From: Maritimibacter fusiformis
GTDB lineage: Bacteria > Pseudomonadota > Alphaproteobacteria > Rhodobacterales > Rhodobacteraceae
Reading direction: 5' to 3'
Length of the DNA stretch: 64,000 nucleotides
Assembly: GCF_008086115.1 (NCBI RefSeq)
Contig: NZ_VSIY01000004.1
Span: forward strand, 310,001 to 374,000
Under the pieces are notes generated by a model. It was not told where the DNA came from, did no database searches, and worked only from the letters and a program-made list of their open reading frames with translations. Shown here piece by piece: positions 37,153 through 45,425 of this stretch. A program made the translations under genes and the position numbers. The first letter of the stretch is position 1, and the number at the start of each line of letters is the position of its first letter.

Positions 37153-37497
37153 TTACGGGTTGAAGGTGAACGTGTCGAGTTCGCAGATATTGCGGCCCCA
37201 GACTTCAACCTCGTCACCGTCGTCGAACACCGCCTTGAAGTCGAAGATGCAATAGCCGGTGCCATCGTTCATGTTGATATTGATCGAATATCCAGAGGGC
37301 AGCACGTTGTTGCCCAGGATATCCTCTTGCCAGGTCGATGCATCGCGATGCGAGGCATAGAATGCCACCATCGTGTAGCCGGTGTTGTTGACAACCTTGA
37401 CCCACCGTTCCAACGCCATGGCGCTGGTTGTGCTGGCCAGTAGCCCGGCGGCGACCACCGCCGCCGTGGCAAATCCCTTAGCGAAATGAAATCCCAT
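37153..37497 (-). CDS. small secreted protein, single copy of the same unrecognised domain
   Basis: A 114-aa protein with a signal peptide (residues 1-28, ending SAMA). The mature part carries one domain: VVNNTGYTMVAFYAS, ILGNNVLPSGYS, DGTGYCIFDFKAVFDDGDE and a second Cys in RNICELDTF, closely matching both units of the neighbouring 227-aa protein. The two Cys positions are conserved. AGGAGAGG precedes ATG 37497. It has its own terminator. I do not recognise a characterised family. Confidence 0.88.
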   Translation of the reverse strand: MGFHFAKGFATAAVVAAGLLASTTSAMALERWVKVVNNTGYTMVAFYASHRDASTWQEDILGNNVLPSGYSININMNDGTGYCIFDFKAVFDDGDEVEVWGRNICELDTFTFNP

Positions 37498-37632
37498 TTT
37501 CCTCTCCTGACTAGAAAACAATAGCGCGCAGATTAGCGAGAACCGGTCGGCCTTCAATCTGAATTTCAGGCAAACCGCAGAAAATGCGCGCTTTTTCTGG
37601 ACGGAGGGGCCTTGCTGCGGCTAACTGCGGGC

Positions 37633-39060
37633 ATGACCCGCACGGTGGAACTGCCTCTCTGGGCGCTTTTGCTCATCCTCGCCTTCGCGGCTGTGACGTT
37701 TGCGTCGCACTTCCTGTTTCCCTCGGTGCGCTGGTTTTTCCGCAAGCGGCTGGAGCGCGCGGTGGTCCGGCTCAACGCCCGCCTGACCCGCCCGATCGAG
37801 CCGTTCAAGCTGGCCCGCCGCCACGACATGATCCAGCGGCTGATCTACGACCCCAAGGTCGCCGAGGCCATCGCAGAGCATGCCCGCGACGAAGGCGTGC
37901 CCGAACAGGTCGCCTTCGAGACCGCCCGCCGTTACGCCCGCGAGATCGTGCCGCGCTTTTCGGCCTTTGCCTATTTCGGCTTTGCGATCCGGGTGGCGCG
38001 GCTGATCTCCAAGGCGTTCTATCGCGTGCGCCTTGGTGCCTTCGACGAGGCCGGGCTTGAGGCGATCGACCCCGACGCCACCGTGGTGTTCGTGATGAAC
38101 CACCGCTCGAACATGGATTACGTGCTGGTCACATGGCTGGCCGCCGAACGCTCGCACCTGTCCTATGCGGTGGGGGAATGGGCGCGGCGCTGGCCGCTTC
38201 GGGGGCTGATCCGGGCGATGGGCGCCTATTTCATCCGCCGCCGCAGCCGCAACGCGCTCTATCGCCGGGTTCTGGCGCGCTATGTCCAGATGGCGACGGC
38301 GGGGGGCGTGACCCAGGCGATGTTTCCCGAGGGCGGGCTGTCGCTCAACGGCGCGGTCGGGCCGCCGCGCATGGGTCTTCTGAACTACATGGTCGAGGGC
38401 TATGACCCCGAGCGCACCCGCGACGTGGTGTTCGTGCCGGTCGCGCTGAACTACGACCGGGTGATCGAGGACCGCGTGCTGGTCGCCGCCGACATCTCGG
38501 GCGAGCGCAAGTTCCGCCTGCGTGCCAGCGACGCCGCCCGCCACGTCGGCAGGCACCTGTGGCAGCGCATCACCGGCCGCTTCTACCGCTTCGGCTATGC
38601 CAGCGTCAGTTTCGGCAAGCCGCTGTCGCTGGCCGCCTTTCTTGCCGACCACCCGGACGCCGAAGAAACCCCGACCCATCAGCTTGCCGAGACCCTGATG
38701 GCGCGGGTGCGTGCCGTGGTGCCGGTGCTTCCGGTGCCGGTGGTGGCCGCGATCATGCTGGAAGGCGACGATCAGAGCCGCGCTGCGGTTCGCGAGCGAT
38801 TCGTCGCCCTGGTCGAGGACATGACAGCGCGCGGCGCGCATGTTCACATGCCGCGCGGCGATCTCGATTATGCCGTCGAGGTCGGTCTGCGCCTGCTTGC
38901 GTTGCGCGGCATCCTCATCGACCAGAATGGCCGCTACCGTGTGAACCCGCCCGACCGGCCGCTTTTGACCTACTATGCCAATTCCATCGGCCACCTGTCG
39001 CCGGCGATTCCCGAGCTTGAGGGACATATCGCGCCTGACGCATCATCAACTGCGACATAA
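37633..39060 (+). CDS. 1-acyl-glycerol-3-phosphate / glycerol-3-phosphate acyltransferase (PlsB-like)
   Basis: A 475-aa membrane-associated acyltransferase of the PlsB/LPLAT fold. An N-terminal membrane segment lies at about 7-30; the catalytic HX4D motif is NHRSNMDYV, followed by GAYFIRR, the substrate-binding FPEGGLSLNG and FVPVALNYDRV. These are blocks I-IV of glycerophosphate acyltransferases. ATG at 37633 was preferred to TTG at 37612, although the latter lies closer to GGAGGGG. It is shorter than E. coli PlsB. The gene lies between the secreted-protein pair and ccr, with 117 nt to ccr. Confidence 0.9.
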   Translation: MTRTVELPLWALLLILAFAAVTFASHFLFPSVRWFFRKRLERAVVRLNARLTRPIEPFKLARRHDMIQRLIYDPKVAEAIAEHARDEGVPEQVAFETARRYAREIVPRFSAFAYFGFAIRVARLISKAFYRVRLGAFDEAGLEAIDPDATVVFVMNHRSNMDYVLVTWLAAERSHLSYAVGEWARRWPLRGLIRAMGAYFIRRRSRNALYRRVLARYVQMATAGGVTQAMFPEGGLSLNGAVGPPRMGLLNYMVEGYDPERTRDVVFVPVALNYDRVIEDRVLVAADISGERKFRLRASDAARHVGRHLWQRITGRFYRFGYASVSFGKPLSLAAFLADHPDAEETPTHQLAETLMARVRAVVPVLPVPVVAAIMLEGDDQSRAAVRERFVALVEDMTARGAHVHMPRGDLDYAVEVGLRLLALRGILIDQNGRYRVNPPDRPLLTYYANSIGHLSPAIPELEGHIAPDASSTAT

Positions 39061-39177
39061 TATTACAATTATACCCCCAAACGTGGTTGCAATCTTGCGG
39101 GCGCGTCCTTAATGCTGCATTAGCAGCCGCGGTTCTGCATTGCGGCACAAACACCACCGACGATCAAGGAGGCCAGC

Positions 39178-40461
39178 ATGGCTCTCGACGAAAGCGCAGG
39201 CATTGCAAGCTACGACGCCCCCAAGAAAGACCTCTACGAGGTCGGCGAAATGCCCCCGATGGGCCATGTCCCGAAACAGATGTATGCCTGGACCATCCGC
39301 CGCGAACGGCACGGCGAGCCGGACAAGTCCTTCGAAACCGAGATCGTCGACACGCCGAAGCTCGACAGCCACGAGGTGCTGGTGCTGGTGATGGCGGCAG
39401 GGGTGAACTACAACGGTGTATGGGCCGGCCTCGGCATCCCGATCAGCCCGTTCGACGTGCACAAGGCCGACTACCACATCGCCGGATCGGACGCGTCGGG
39501 CATCATCTGGGCGGTCGGCGACCGGGTCAAGCGCTGGAAGGTCGGCGACGAGGTGGTGATCCACTGCAACCAGGACGACGGCGACGACGAGGAATGCAAC
39601 GGCGGCGACCCGATGTTCTCGCCCAGCCAGCGCATCTGGGGCTACGAGACGCCGAACGGCTCGTTCGCGCAGTTCACCAACGTGCAGGCCCAGCAACTCA
39701 TGCCGCGCCCCAGGCACCTGACCTGGGAGGAATCGGCCTGCTACACCCTGACGCTGGCCACCGCCTACCGGATGCTGTTCGGCCATCACCCGCATGAGCT
39801 CAAGCCCGGCCAGAATGTGCTTGTCTGGGGCGCCTCCGGCGGGCTTGGCAGTTTCGCCATCCAGCTTATCAACACAGCAGGCGCCAATGCCATCGGGGTG
39901 ATCTCCGACGAGGGCAAACGCGACTTCGTGATGAGCCTCGGCGCCAAGGGGGTCATCAACCGAAAGGACTTCGACTGCTGGGGCCAACTGCCCACCGTCA
40001 ATACGCCCGAATACAAGGCCTGGTTCACCGAGGCACGCAAGTTCGGCAAGGCGATCTGGGACATCACCGGCAAGGGCGTCAACGTCGACATGGTGTTCGA
40101 ACATCCCGGCGAGGCGACCTTCCCGGTCTCGAGCTTCGTGGTCAAGAAAGGCGGCATGGTGGTGTTCTGCGCCGGCACCTCGGGCTTCAACCTGACGATG
40201 GACGCGCGCTATGTCTGGATGCACCAGAAACGCATCCAGGGCTCGCATTTCGCGCATCTGAAACAGGCCGCCGCCGCCAACAAGCTGATGCTGGAGCGCC
40301 GGCTGGACCCGTCGATGTCCGAGGTCTTTCCCTGGGACGAGATCCCGCTGGCGCACATGAAGATGCTGCGCAACGAGCACAAGCCCGGCAACATGGCGGT
40401 GCTGGTGCAGGCGCCCACCACCGGGCTGCGCACCCTCGAGGACGCGCTCGAAGCCCGCTGA
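39178..40461 (+). CDS. ccr: crotonyl-CoA carboxylase/reductase
   Basis: A 427-aa NADPH-dependent MDR-fold enzyme that reductively carboxylates crotonyl-CoA to ethylmalonyl-CoA, the defining step of the ethylmalonyl-CoA pathway for acetyl-CoA assimilation. Recognisable segments are MAAGVNYNGVWAGLG, IAGSDASGIIW, EECNGGDPMFSPSQRIWGYE and the nucleotide site VWGASGGLGSFAIQL. AAGGAGG precedes the ATG. A strong terminator follows. The 117-nt upstream region has AT-rich stretches suitable for a regulated promoter; a specific regulator site was not assigned. Confidence 0.97.
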   Translation: MALDESAGIASYDAPKKDLYEVGEMPPMGHVPKQMYAWTIRRERHGEPDKSFETEIVDTPKLDSHEVLVLVMAAGVNYNGVWAGLGIPISPFDVHKADYHIAGSDASGIIWAVGDRVKRWKVGDEVVIHCNQDDGDDEECNGGDPMFSPSQRIWGYETPNGSFAQFTNVQAQQLMPRPRHLTWEESACYTLTLATAYRMLFGHHPHELKPGQNVLVWGASGGLGSFAIQLINTAGANAIGVISDEGKRDFVMSLGAKGVINRKDFDCWGQLPTVNTPEYKAWFTEARKFGKAIWDITGKGVNVDMVFEHPGEATFPVSSFVVKKGGMVVFCAGTSGFNLTMDARYVWMHQKRIQGSHFAHLKQAAAANKLMLERRLDPSMSEVFPWDEIPLAHMKMLRNEHKPGNMAVLVQAPTTGLRTLEDALEAR

Positions 40462-40481
40462 GCGCCTGAATGGCCGCGACC

Positions 40482-40514
40482 GAGACCCTTCGCCAACGCG
40501 AAGGGTCTCTTTTT
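40482..40514 (+). terminator. intrinsic terminator of ccr
   Basis: GAGACCCTTCGC and GCGAAGGGTCTC form a perfect 12-bp stem with loop CAAC, followed by TTTTT, 20 nt after the stop codon. Confidence 0.95.
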
Positions 40515-40743
40515 GTTCACGGTCTTGACGCATTTTTAACGCGTTCACCCGTAGGTTGTTCCTGCATCGTTCCGATGCGCGAATCACTGTCGACGGCCGC
40601 CGGGATGGCCAGCGTTGAATACTGCGGTTTCAGGGGGTTGAATCCCCACATCCCGCCGGAAATGGGGAGTTCATATGCGCGAATGTCGGGAAAATGACAC
40701 ACATGCTAGGGTTGTGAGCAGCCTCGGAAACAGGGAACTTTAC

Positions 40744-40971
40744 ATGCCGAACGATTGGATCATTGATGTGCTTGCCGACCTCAAGGCGTTTGCGACCCTG
40801 AACGGGATGGAGGCGACGGCGGCGCAGATCGAAGACGCAAGTCTCGTCGCGCTGGCCGAATTGTCCTCGACCCCCTCGCATCGCCTGGGCGGCGGGGATC
40901 TGATGGCGGGCGGGCATGGGCAACAGACTGGAACGCTTACTCGACTCCGTGCAGGCCGCAACCACGCTTGA
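40744..40971 (+). CDS. small conserved-looking protein overlapping luxR
   Basis: A 75-aa protein starting MPNDWIIDVLADLKAFA with ATG at 40744 after AGGGAAC; an in-frame ATG at 40675, preceded by GGGGAG, would add 23 residues. The first 45 residues look like two amphipathic helices; the last 25 are Gly- and Thr-rich. It overlaps the luxR start by 56 nt in another frame, which suggests translational coupling. I recall similar short proteins in front of luxR in other roseobacters. Function unknown. Confidence 0.65.
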   Translation: MPNDWIIDVLADLKAFATLNGMEATAAQIEDASLVALAELSSTPSHRLGGGDLMAGGHGQQTGTLTRLRAGRNHA

Positions 40972-41629
40972 GGATTTCCAGACCGCCACCGAGAAAACCC
41001 GCGCGCTCTATCGCGTGCGCCATGTCGTCTATCACTGGGTCAATTCCGAGGGCGAGCGTTTCGGCGCCGGCACCTATCCCGACGCCTGGGTCGACCGCTA
41101 CCTGGCGCAGGACTACCTGCGCATGGACCCGGTCATCTTCGGCTGCTTCCAGCGGTTCACCCCGGCCAACTGGAAAGACCTCGACTGGTCCTCGAAACCC
41201 GCCCGCGTGATGCTGCACGACGCGCTGGACCACGGGCTTGGCAACCAGGGCTATTCGGTGCCGGTGCGCGGCCCCAACGGCCAATTCGCGCTGTTCACCC
41301 TGAACCACGAGGCCGAGGATGACGTCTGGGCCGGGTTCATCGCCAGAAACGGCCGCGACCTGATGATCCTGGCGCATGAGTTCAACCGCAAGGCGCTGGA
41401 ATTTGAACTGGGCGAGGCGGCGCAGACGGTGCCCAGCCTCAGCCCCCGCGAACTGGCCGCGATGCGCGCGCTGGCGATGGGCAAAAGCCGCGCCCAGGCC
41501 GCCGCCGACCTGTCGATCTCCGAACATACCTTGCGGGTCTATATCGAAAGCGCGCGCCACAAGCTGGGCGCGCTCAACACCACACACGCGGTCGCCCGCG
41601 CGCTGTCGAGCGGCCTCATCATCGTGTGA
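40916..41629 (+). CDS. luxR: LuxR family quorum-sensing regulator
   Basis: A 237-aa regulator with an N-terminal autoinducer-binding domain (about 20-165) and a C-terminal GerE helix-turn-helix (about 172-232, LSPRELAAMRALAMG, LSISEHTLRVYIESAR). Residues expected in the acyl-homoserine-lactone pocket appear in the block YPDAWVDRYLAQDYLRMDPV (Tyr, Trp, Tyr, Asp). luxI follows after 97 nt on the same strand, making this a complete signalling pair. Its start lies inside the preceding 75-aa frame. Confidence 0.93.
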   Translation: MGNRLERLLDSVQAATTLEDFQTATEKTRALYRVRHVVYHWVNSEGERFGAGTYPDAWVDRYLAQDYLRMDPVIFGCFQRFTPANWKDLDWSSKPARVMLHDALDHGLGNQGYSVPVRGPNGQFALFTLNHEAEDDVWAGFIARNGRDLMILAHEFNRKALEFELGEAAQTVPSLSPRELAAMRALAMGKSRAQAAADLSISEHTLRVYIESARHKLGALNTTHAVARALSSGLIIV

Positions 41630-41726
41630 TCTTCACCCTTCGTTAACCCCACCGCGCGCCCCGGCGCGGGCTTGTTAACCCCTTTCCCCCATCCTGCCCG
41701 GCAAGACCCAGACAGGATGAGACCCC

Positions 41727-42359
41727 ATGCTCCGCTATCTCCACGCCGCCGACCTTGCCCGCCACCCGCGCCTTGCCCACAGCATGTTCACCGATCGCGC
41801 CGACCAGTTTGCCCGGCGCCTCGGCTGGGACGTGTCGGTCAGCGACAGCGGCGAGGAGCGCGACGCCTACGACGCGCAAAACCCGCTCTATGCGATCTGG
41901 GAACTGCCCGACGGCAGGCACGGCGGCTCGATGCGTTTCCTGCCGACCACCGGGCGCACCATGGTCAACGATCATTTCGCCTTTCTCAACGACGGCCACC
42001 CGATCGAAAGCCCGTTCATCTGGGAATGCACCCGCTTTTGCATCTCGCCCCGCGCCGACCACCGCGCCGCCCCGGCGCTGGCCCTGGCGGCGGGCGAATT
42101 GATGGAGGCCCACAGCCTCACCCAGTTCGTCGCCGTGTTCGACGCCCGGATGGAACGCATCTACCGCCGCATGGGCCTGACCCCCGAAGTCCTCGGCCGC
42201 CGGGGCACCGGCAGCGCCGCCATCGGCGTCGGCCTCTGGTCGATGGACGCCGCCGCCTTCGCCCCGACGCTGGCCCGTGTCGGCATCAGCCGCGCCACCT
42301 CGCGCCGCTGGCTGGCCGCCTCGCTGTCGCCCCTGCATGATCTGGCGATCCCCGCCTGA
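41727..42359 (+). CDS. luxI: acyl-homoserine-lactone synthase
   Basis: A 210-aa LuxI enzyme that makes N-acyl-homoserine lactone from S-adenosylmethionine and acyl-ACP. The invariant set is visible: Arg24 and Phe28 (FTDRADQFARRLGW), Trp34, the acidic residues Glu44/Asp46/Asp49, Arg70 (GGSMRFLPTTG), Glu100 and Arg103 (WECTRF). The luxR-luxI gap (41630-41726) holds two GTTAACCCC repeats 32 nt apart and a short dyad ATCCTG/CAGGAT that may serve regulation; neither is a proven lux box. Acyl chain length cannot be read from sequence. Confidence 0.94.
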   Translation: MLRYLHAADLARHPRLAHSMFTDRADQFARRLGWDVSVSDSGEERDAYDAQNPLYAIWELPDGRHGGSMRFLPTTGRTMVNDHFAFLNDGHPIESPFIWECTRFCISPRADHRAAPALALAAGELMEAHSLTQFVAVFDARMERIYRRMGLTPEVLGRRGTGSAAIGVGLWSMDAAAFAPTLARVGISRATSRRWLAASLSPLHDLAIPA

Positions 42360-42400
42360 TCCGTCTGGCCGCTGCCCGGCGGCTGGGGTAGTCTTGGCCC

Positions 42401-43933
42401 ATGTCCCTGCCCAAGCTGACCTTTTCCGACGACCAGGCCGAGGCCCACGACCGCCTGGCCGAGCTCCTGCGCGGGGCCGGCGTCGATATCGACGCGGCCA
42501 CCACCACGCCCCGCGCCAAGGGCAAATCGCGCGTCATGGCGGTGATCGGCAAGGCCGGGTCGGGCAAGACGCTGCTGCTGGCCGAGTTGACCCGCGCGGT
42601 CGAGGAGGCCGGGGTCGATATCGTCTCGGGCGATTGGGAGGGCAAGCGGCGGCGCGACCGGCGCACGCTGTCGGTGCTGGCGCCCACCAACAAGGCCGCG
42701 TCCGTGCTGCGCGCGCGCGGCGTGCCGGCGACCACCATCCACCGCATCCTCTACACCCCGGTCTATGCCCCGGAATACGAGGCCATCGCCGAATGGCTGG
42801 CCGGGCAGGGCGAGCGGCCCGAGGTCGAGGGGCTGACCGACATCGCGCTCGACCGGGCCCATGCCTTCTACCAGGCGCAGAAATCCATCCCCGGCGCGCT
42901 GGCCGCGGCGGGCTTGCGCGGGTCGGATTTCATCACCGGCTGGAAGCGGCGCGACGACCCGCTTGATATCGGCTTTGTCGATGAAAGCTCGATGCTCGAC
43001 GAAAAGCAGTTCGAGGACCTGGCCGAGATCTTCGACACCCTCGTGCTGTTCGGCGACCCGGCGCAACTTGCCCCGGTCGGCCAGTCCGGCGAAATGGTGT
43101 TCGACCGGTTCGGCGATGCCAAGAAATGCGTGCTGCACCGCGTCCACCGGCAGGAAACCGACAACCCGATCCTCGACCTGGCGCATGCGCTGGGCGACGA
43201 GGCGCTGACCTTCGAGGCGTTCGAGCGGATGATCGAGGACGCCGCCCGGCGCGATGACCGCGTGGTGGTGGCGCCACGGGTGAACGCCGACCTGATGGCA
43301 CGCTCGCCGGTGCTGGTCTGGCGCAACAAGACCCGCATCCGCCTGATCCAGGCCTTCCGCGCCTCGCATGCTGCGCCGCCCGACCGGCTGGTGCCGGGCG
43401 AGCCGCTGATCTGCGACGGGATCGAGCTGCCCCTGAAACACCGCAAGCGCCGGATCGAGCTTGAGGCCAAGGGGCTGATCAAGGGCGCGCAGGTGGTGTT
43501 TCTGGGCGACGGCAAGAAGCCCGGCTTCTCGCGCCTGCATGTCTTTGGCGCGGACGATCCGCAAGTCTCCGTCGCCTCGATCATCAAGATCGAACTGCCG
43601 GGCGAGGAAGAACCCTTCATCCCCTTCGCCGCCAAGATGGGGGCTGCGTTCCTGCACGGGGCGGCGGTGACGATCCACAAGGCGCAGGGCAGCCAGTGGC
43701 CCGAGGTGCAGGTCTTCGCGCCCGACCTCTGGGCCGCCGCGCGCGCCGGGCGCATCGAGGCCGGCCTGCCGCTGTGGAAGCGGCTGGCCTATGTGGCGAT
43801 CACCCGCGCCGAAACGCGGCTGCACTGGGTCACGCGCTATGCCCTGGCGCGGCCGACCCGCGAACTTCGCACCGACGACCTGGCCGCCGCGCCCGCGCCC
43901 CTGAAACTCGAGGCCGAAGACGATGTCGCCTAG
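42401..43933 (+). CDS. SF1 ATP-dependent helicase, RecD2/Pif1-like
   Basis: A 510-aa protein. Walker A GKAGSGKT (about 50-57), motif II VDESSM, motif III GDPAQLAPVG, motif IV-like region, motif V TIHKAQGSQWPEV and motif VI YVAITRAE are all in order, giving a superfamily 1B helicase core without the RecBCD-type N-terminal domain. Such proteins unwind DNA in repair or conjugation. It overlaps the next SDR gene by 11 nt although no functional link is obvious. Confidence 0.92.
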   Translation: MSLPKLTFSDDQAEAHDRLAELLRGAGVDIDAATTTPRAKGKSRVMAVIGKAGSGKTLLLAELTRAVEEAGVDIVSGDWEGKRRRDRRTLSVLAPTNKAASVLRARGVPATTIHRILYTPVYAPEYEAIAEWLAGQGERPEVEGLTDIALDRAHAFYQAQKSIPGALAAAGLRGSDFITGWKRRDDPLDIGFVDESSMLDEKQFEDLAEIFDTLVLFGDPAQLAPVGQSGEMVFDRFGDAKKCVLHRVHRQETDNPILDLAHALGDEALTFEAFERMIEDAARRDDRVVVAPRVNADLMARSPVLVWRNKTRIRLIQAFRASHAAPPDRLVPGEPLICDGIELPLKHRKRRIELEAKGLIKGAQVVFLGDGKKPGFSRLHVFGADDPQVSVASIIKIELPGEEEPFIPFAAKMGAAFLHGAAVTIHKAQGSQWPEVQVFAPDLWAAARAGRIEAGLPLWKRLAYVAITRAETRLHWVTRYALARPTRELRTDDLAAAPAPLKLEAEDDVA

Positions 43934-44654
43934 CATCCTGGTCACCGGCCCAAGCTCCGGCATCGGCCGCGCCTGTGCCGAGGCGTTTCTCGACGCCGGC
44001 TGGCAGGTCGGCCTTTTCGCCCGCCGCCAGGCGGCGCTGGACGAGGTGGCGAAGGGGCGCGACAACGCCATCGTCCTGCAAGGCGACGTGACCCGGCCCG
44101 AGGATGCGGCGCGCGCTGTATCCGGGCTGGTTGCGGCCGCAGGGCGGCTTGACGTGCTCTTCAACAACGCCGGCATCTTCACCCCCGCCGCCCCGATCGA
44201 CGAGGTGCCGCTGGACGACTGGCAGCGCGCGCTCGATGTGAACCTGACCGGCATGTTCCTGATGGCCCGCGCCGCCTTCGGCCAGATGCGACGGCAGGTG
44301 CCGCAGGGCGGGCGGATCATCAACAACGGCTCGATCTCGGCACATGCGCCCCGGCCCGGATCGGTCACCTACACCACCACCAAGCACGCCATCACCGGGC
44401 TGACCAAGACCCTCAGCCTTGACGGGCGCAACTTCGGCATCGCCTGCGGCCAGATCGACATCGGCAACGCCCGCACCGATCTTCTGGCAGGCGTGGTGGA
44501 ACAGGCCGTGGCGGCGGGCGAGGCGCCACCGCCAAGCATGGACGTGGCCGAGGTGGCGCGCGCGGTCGTGCAGATGGCCAGCCTGCCGCCCGAGGCGAAC
44601 GTGCAGTTCATGACGCTGATGGCGACGACGATGCCCTATATCGGGCGCGGCTGA
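43923..44654 (+). CDS. SDR family oxidoreductase
   Basis: A 243-aa short-chain dehydrogenase. TGPSSGIG binds the cofactor, the Arg pair in LFARRQ suggests NADPH, NNAG is present and the active site has SISAHAPRPGSVTYTTTK (Ser, Tyr, Lys). Substrate unknown. It starts within the last 11 nt of the helicase gene and ends 2 nt before the convergent TIGR02186-type gene. Confidence 0.9.
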   Translation: MSPSILVTGPSSGIGRACAEAFLDAGWQVGLFARRQAALDEVAKGRDNAIVLQGDVTRPEDAARAVSGLVAAAGRLDVLFNNAGIFTPAAPIDEVPLDDWQRALDVNLTGMFLMARAAFGQMRRQVPQGGRIINNGSISAHAPRPGSVTYTTTKHAITGLTKTLSLDGRNFGIACGQIDIGNARTDLLAGVVEQAVAAGEAPPPSMDVAEVARAVVQMASLPPEANVQFMTLMATTMPYIGRG

Positions 44655-44656
44655 CC

Positions 44657-45424
44657 CTAGCTGCGCAGGATCAGGCGGAACGCGGCCGAGGCACCCCAGC
44701 CCGCCGCGACGGCGATGAACAGCGACATCAGCCCGTAAAGGAACGCCTGTTCATGCGCGAGATTGTAGATCCAGCGTTCCAGCCCGACCTTCTGCACGTC
44801 GATATGCGCCGTGTGGGTGGCGACGACTTCGCCGTCGCGGGTCAGGTAGATGCGCGCGCTGTAGACGCCTTCGGTCAGGTTGGCCGGCAGTTCGATGCGG
44901 GTGTCGAACAGGGTATCCTGCGCGATGTTCACCGCGCCTTCCTGCATCCGATAGAGGCCGTTTTTCGAACGGATGCGGATCACCGCCTCGGCGAAGTCGG
45001 CGGCATCCGGCCCGCCCTCGGTCTGCAGCACGCTGATCGAGGAGGGGATCGAGATGCGCCGGACCTCGTCGATTTCCGGAGTGATCAACTGGTCGAACGG
45101 GCCCGAGGTGGCAATGGCATAGAACGAGGGGGCATAGTTCACGTCGACCGAGTCGGTGTTCACCCAGATCCCCAGCCGCTTTTCCTTGCGCCGGACGGTG
45201 ATCGGGTGCGACGGCCCCTCGATCACCACGGTGATGCCCAGCATCTCGTCGGGCGTGGGCGCGTCGCGCTTGATCGCGCCGAAGATCAGGATCTCGGAGC
45301 CGACGAAGGTGGCGGTGATCGACACCCGGTTCTGGCTCAGCCCGGCGACGATGGTCTCGGCCTGAGCCGCGACGGGCGTGAGCGTCAGCCAGGCGGCGGC
45401 GAGGAATGCGAGGAGGCGTGCCAT
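44657..45424 (-). CDS. TIGR02186-type membrane-anchored protein
   Basis: A 255-aa protein with a signal peptide (1-22, ending AQAE), a periplasmic beta-rich domain and a C-terminal membrane segment (about 228-250). The opening IVAGLSQNRVSITATFVGSE and EILIFGAIKR fit the TIGR02186 family of alphaproteobacteria. It starts 1 nt after the TauE/SafE gene, so it is probably a periplasmic accessory of that exporter; biochemical role unknown. Confidence 0.85.
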   Translation of the reverse strand: MARLLAFLAAAWLTLTPVAAQAETIVAGLSQNRVSITATFVGSEILIFGAIKRDAPTPDEMLGITVVIEGPSHPITVRRKEKRLGIWVNTDSVDVNYAPSFYAIATSGPFDQLITPEIDEVRRISIPSSISVLQTEGGPDAADFAEAVIRIRSKNGLYRMQEGAVNIAQDTLFDTRIELPANLTEGVYSARIYLTRDGEVVATHTAHIDVQKVGLERWIYNLAHEQAFLYGLMSLFIAVAAGWGASAAFRLILRS

Positions 45425-45425
45425 G

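Noticed and set aside
40620-40660. GGGTTGAATCCCC resembling a tRNA T-arm.
   Set aside because: No cloverleaf, acceptor stem or anticodon arm can be built around it.
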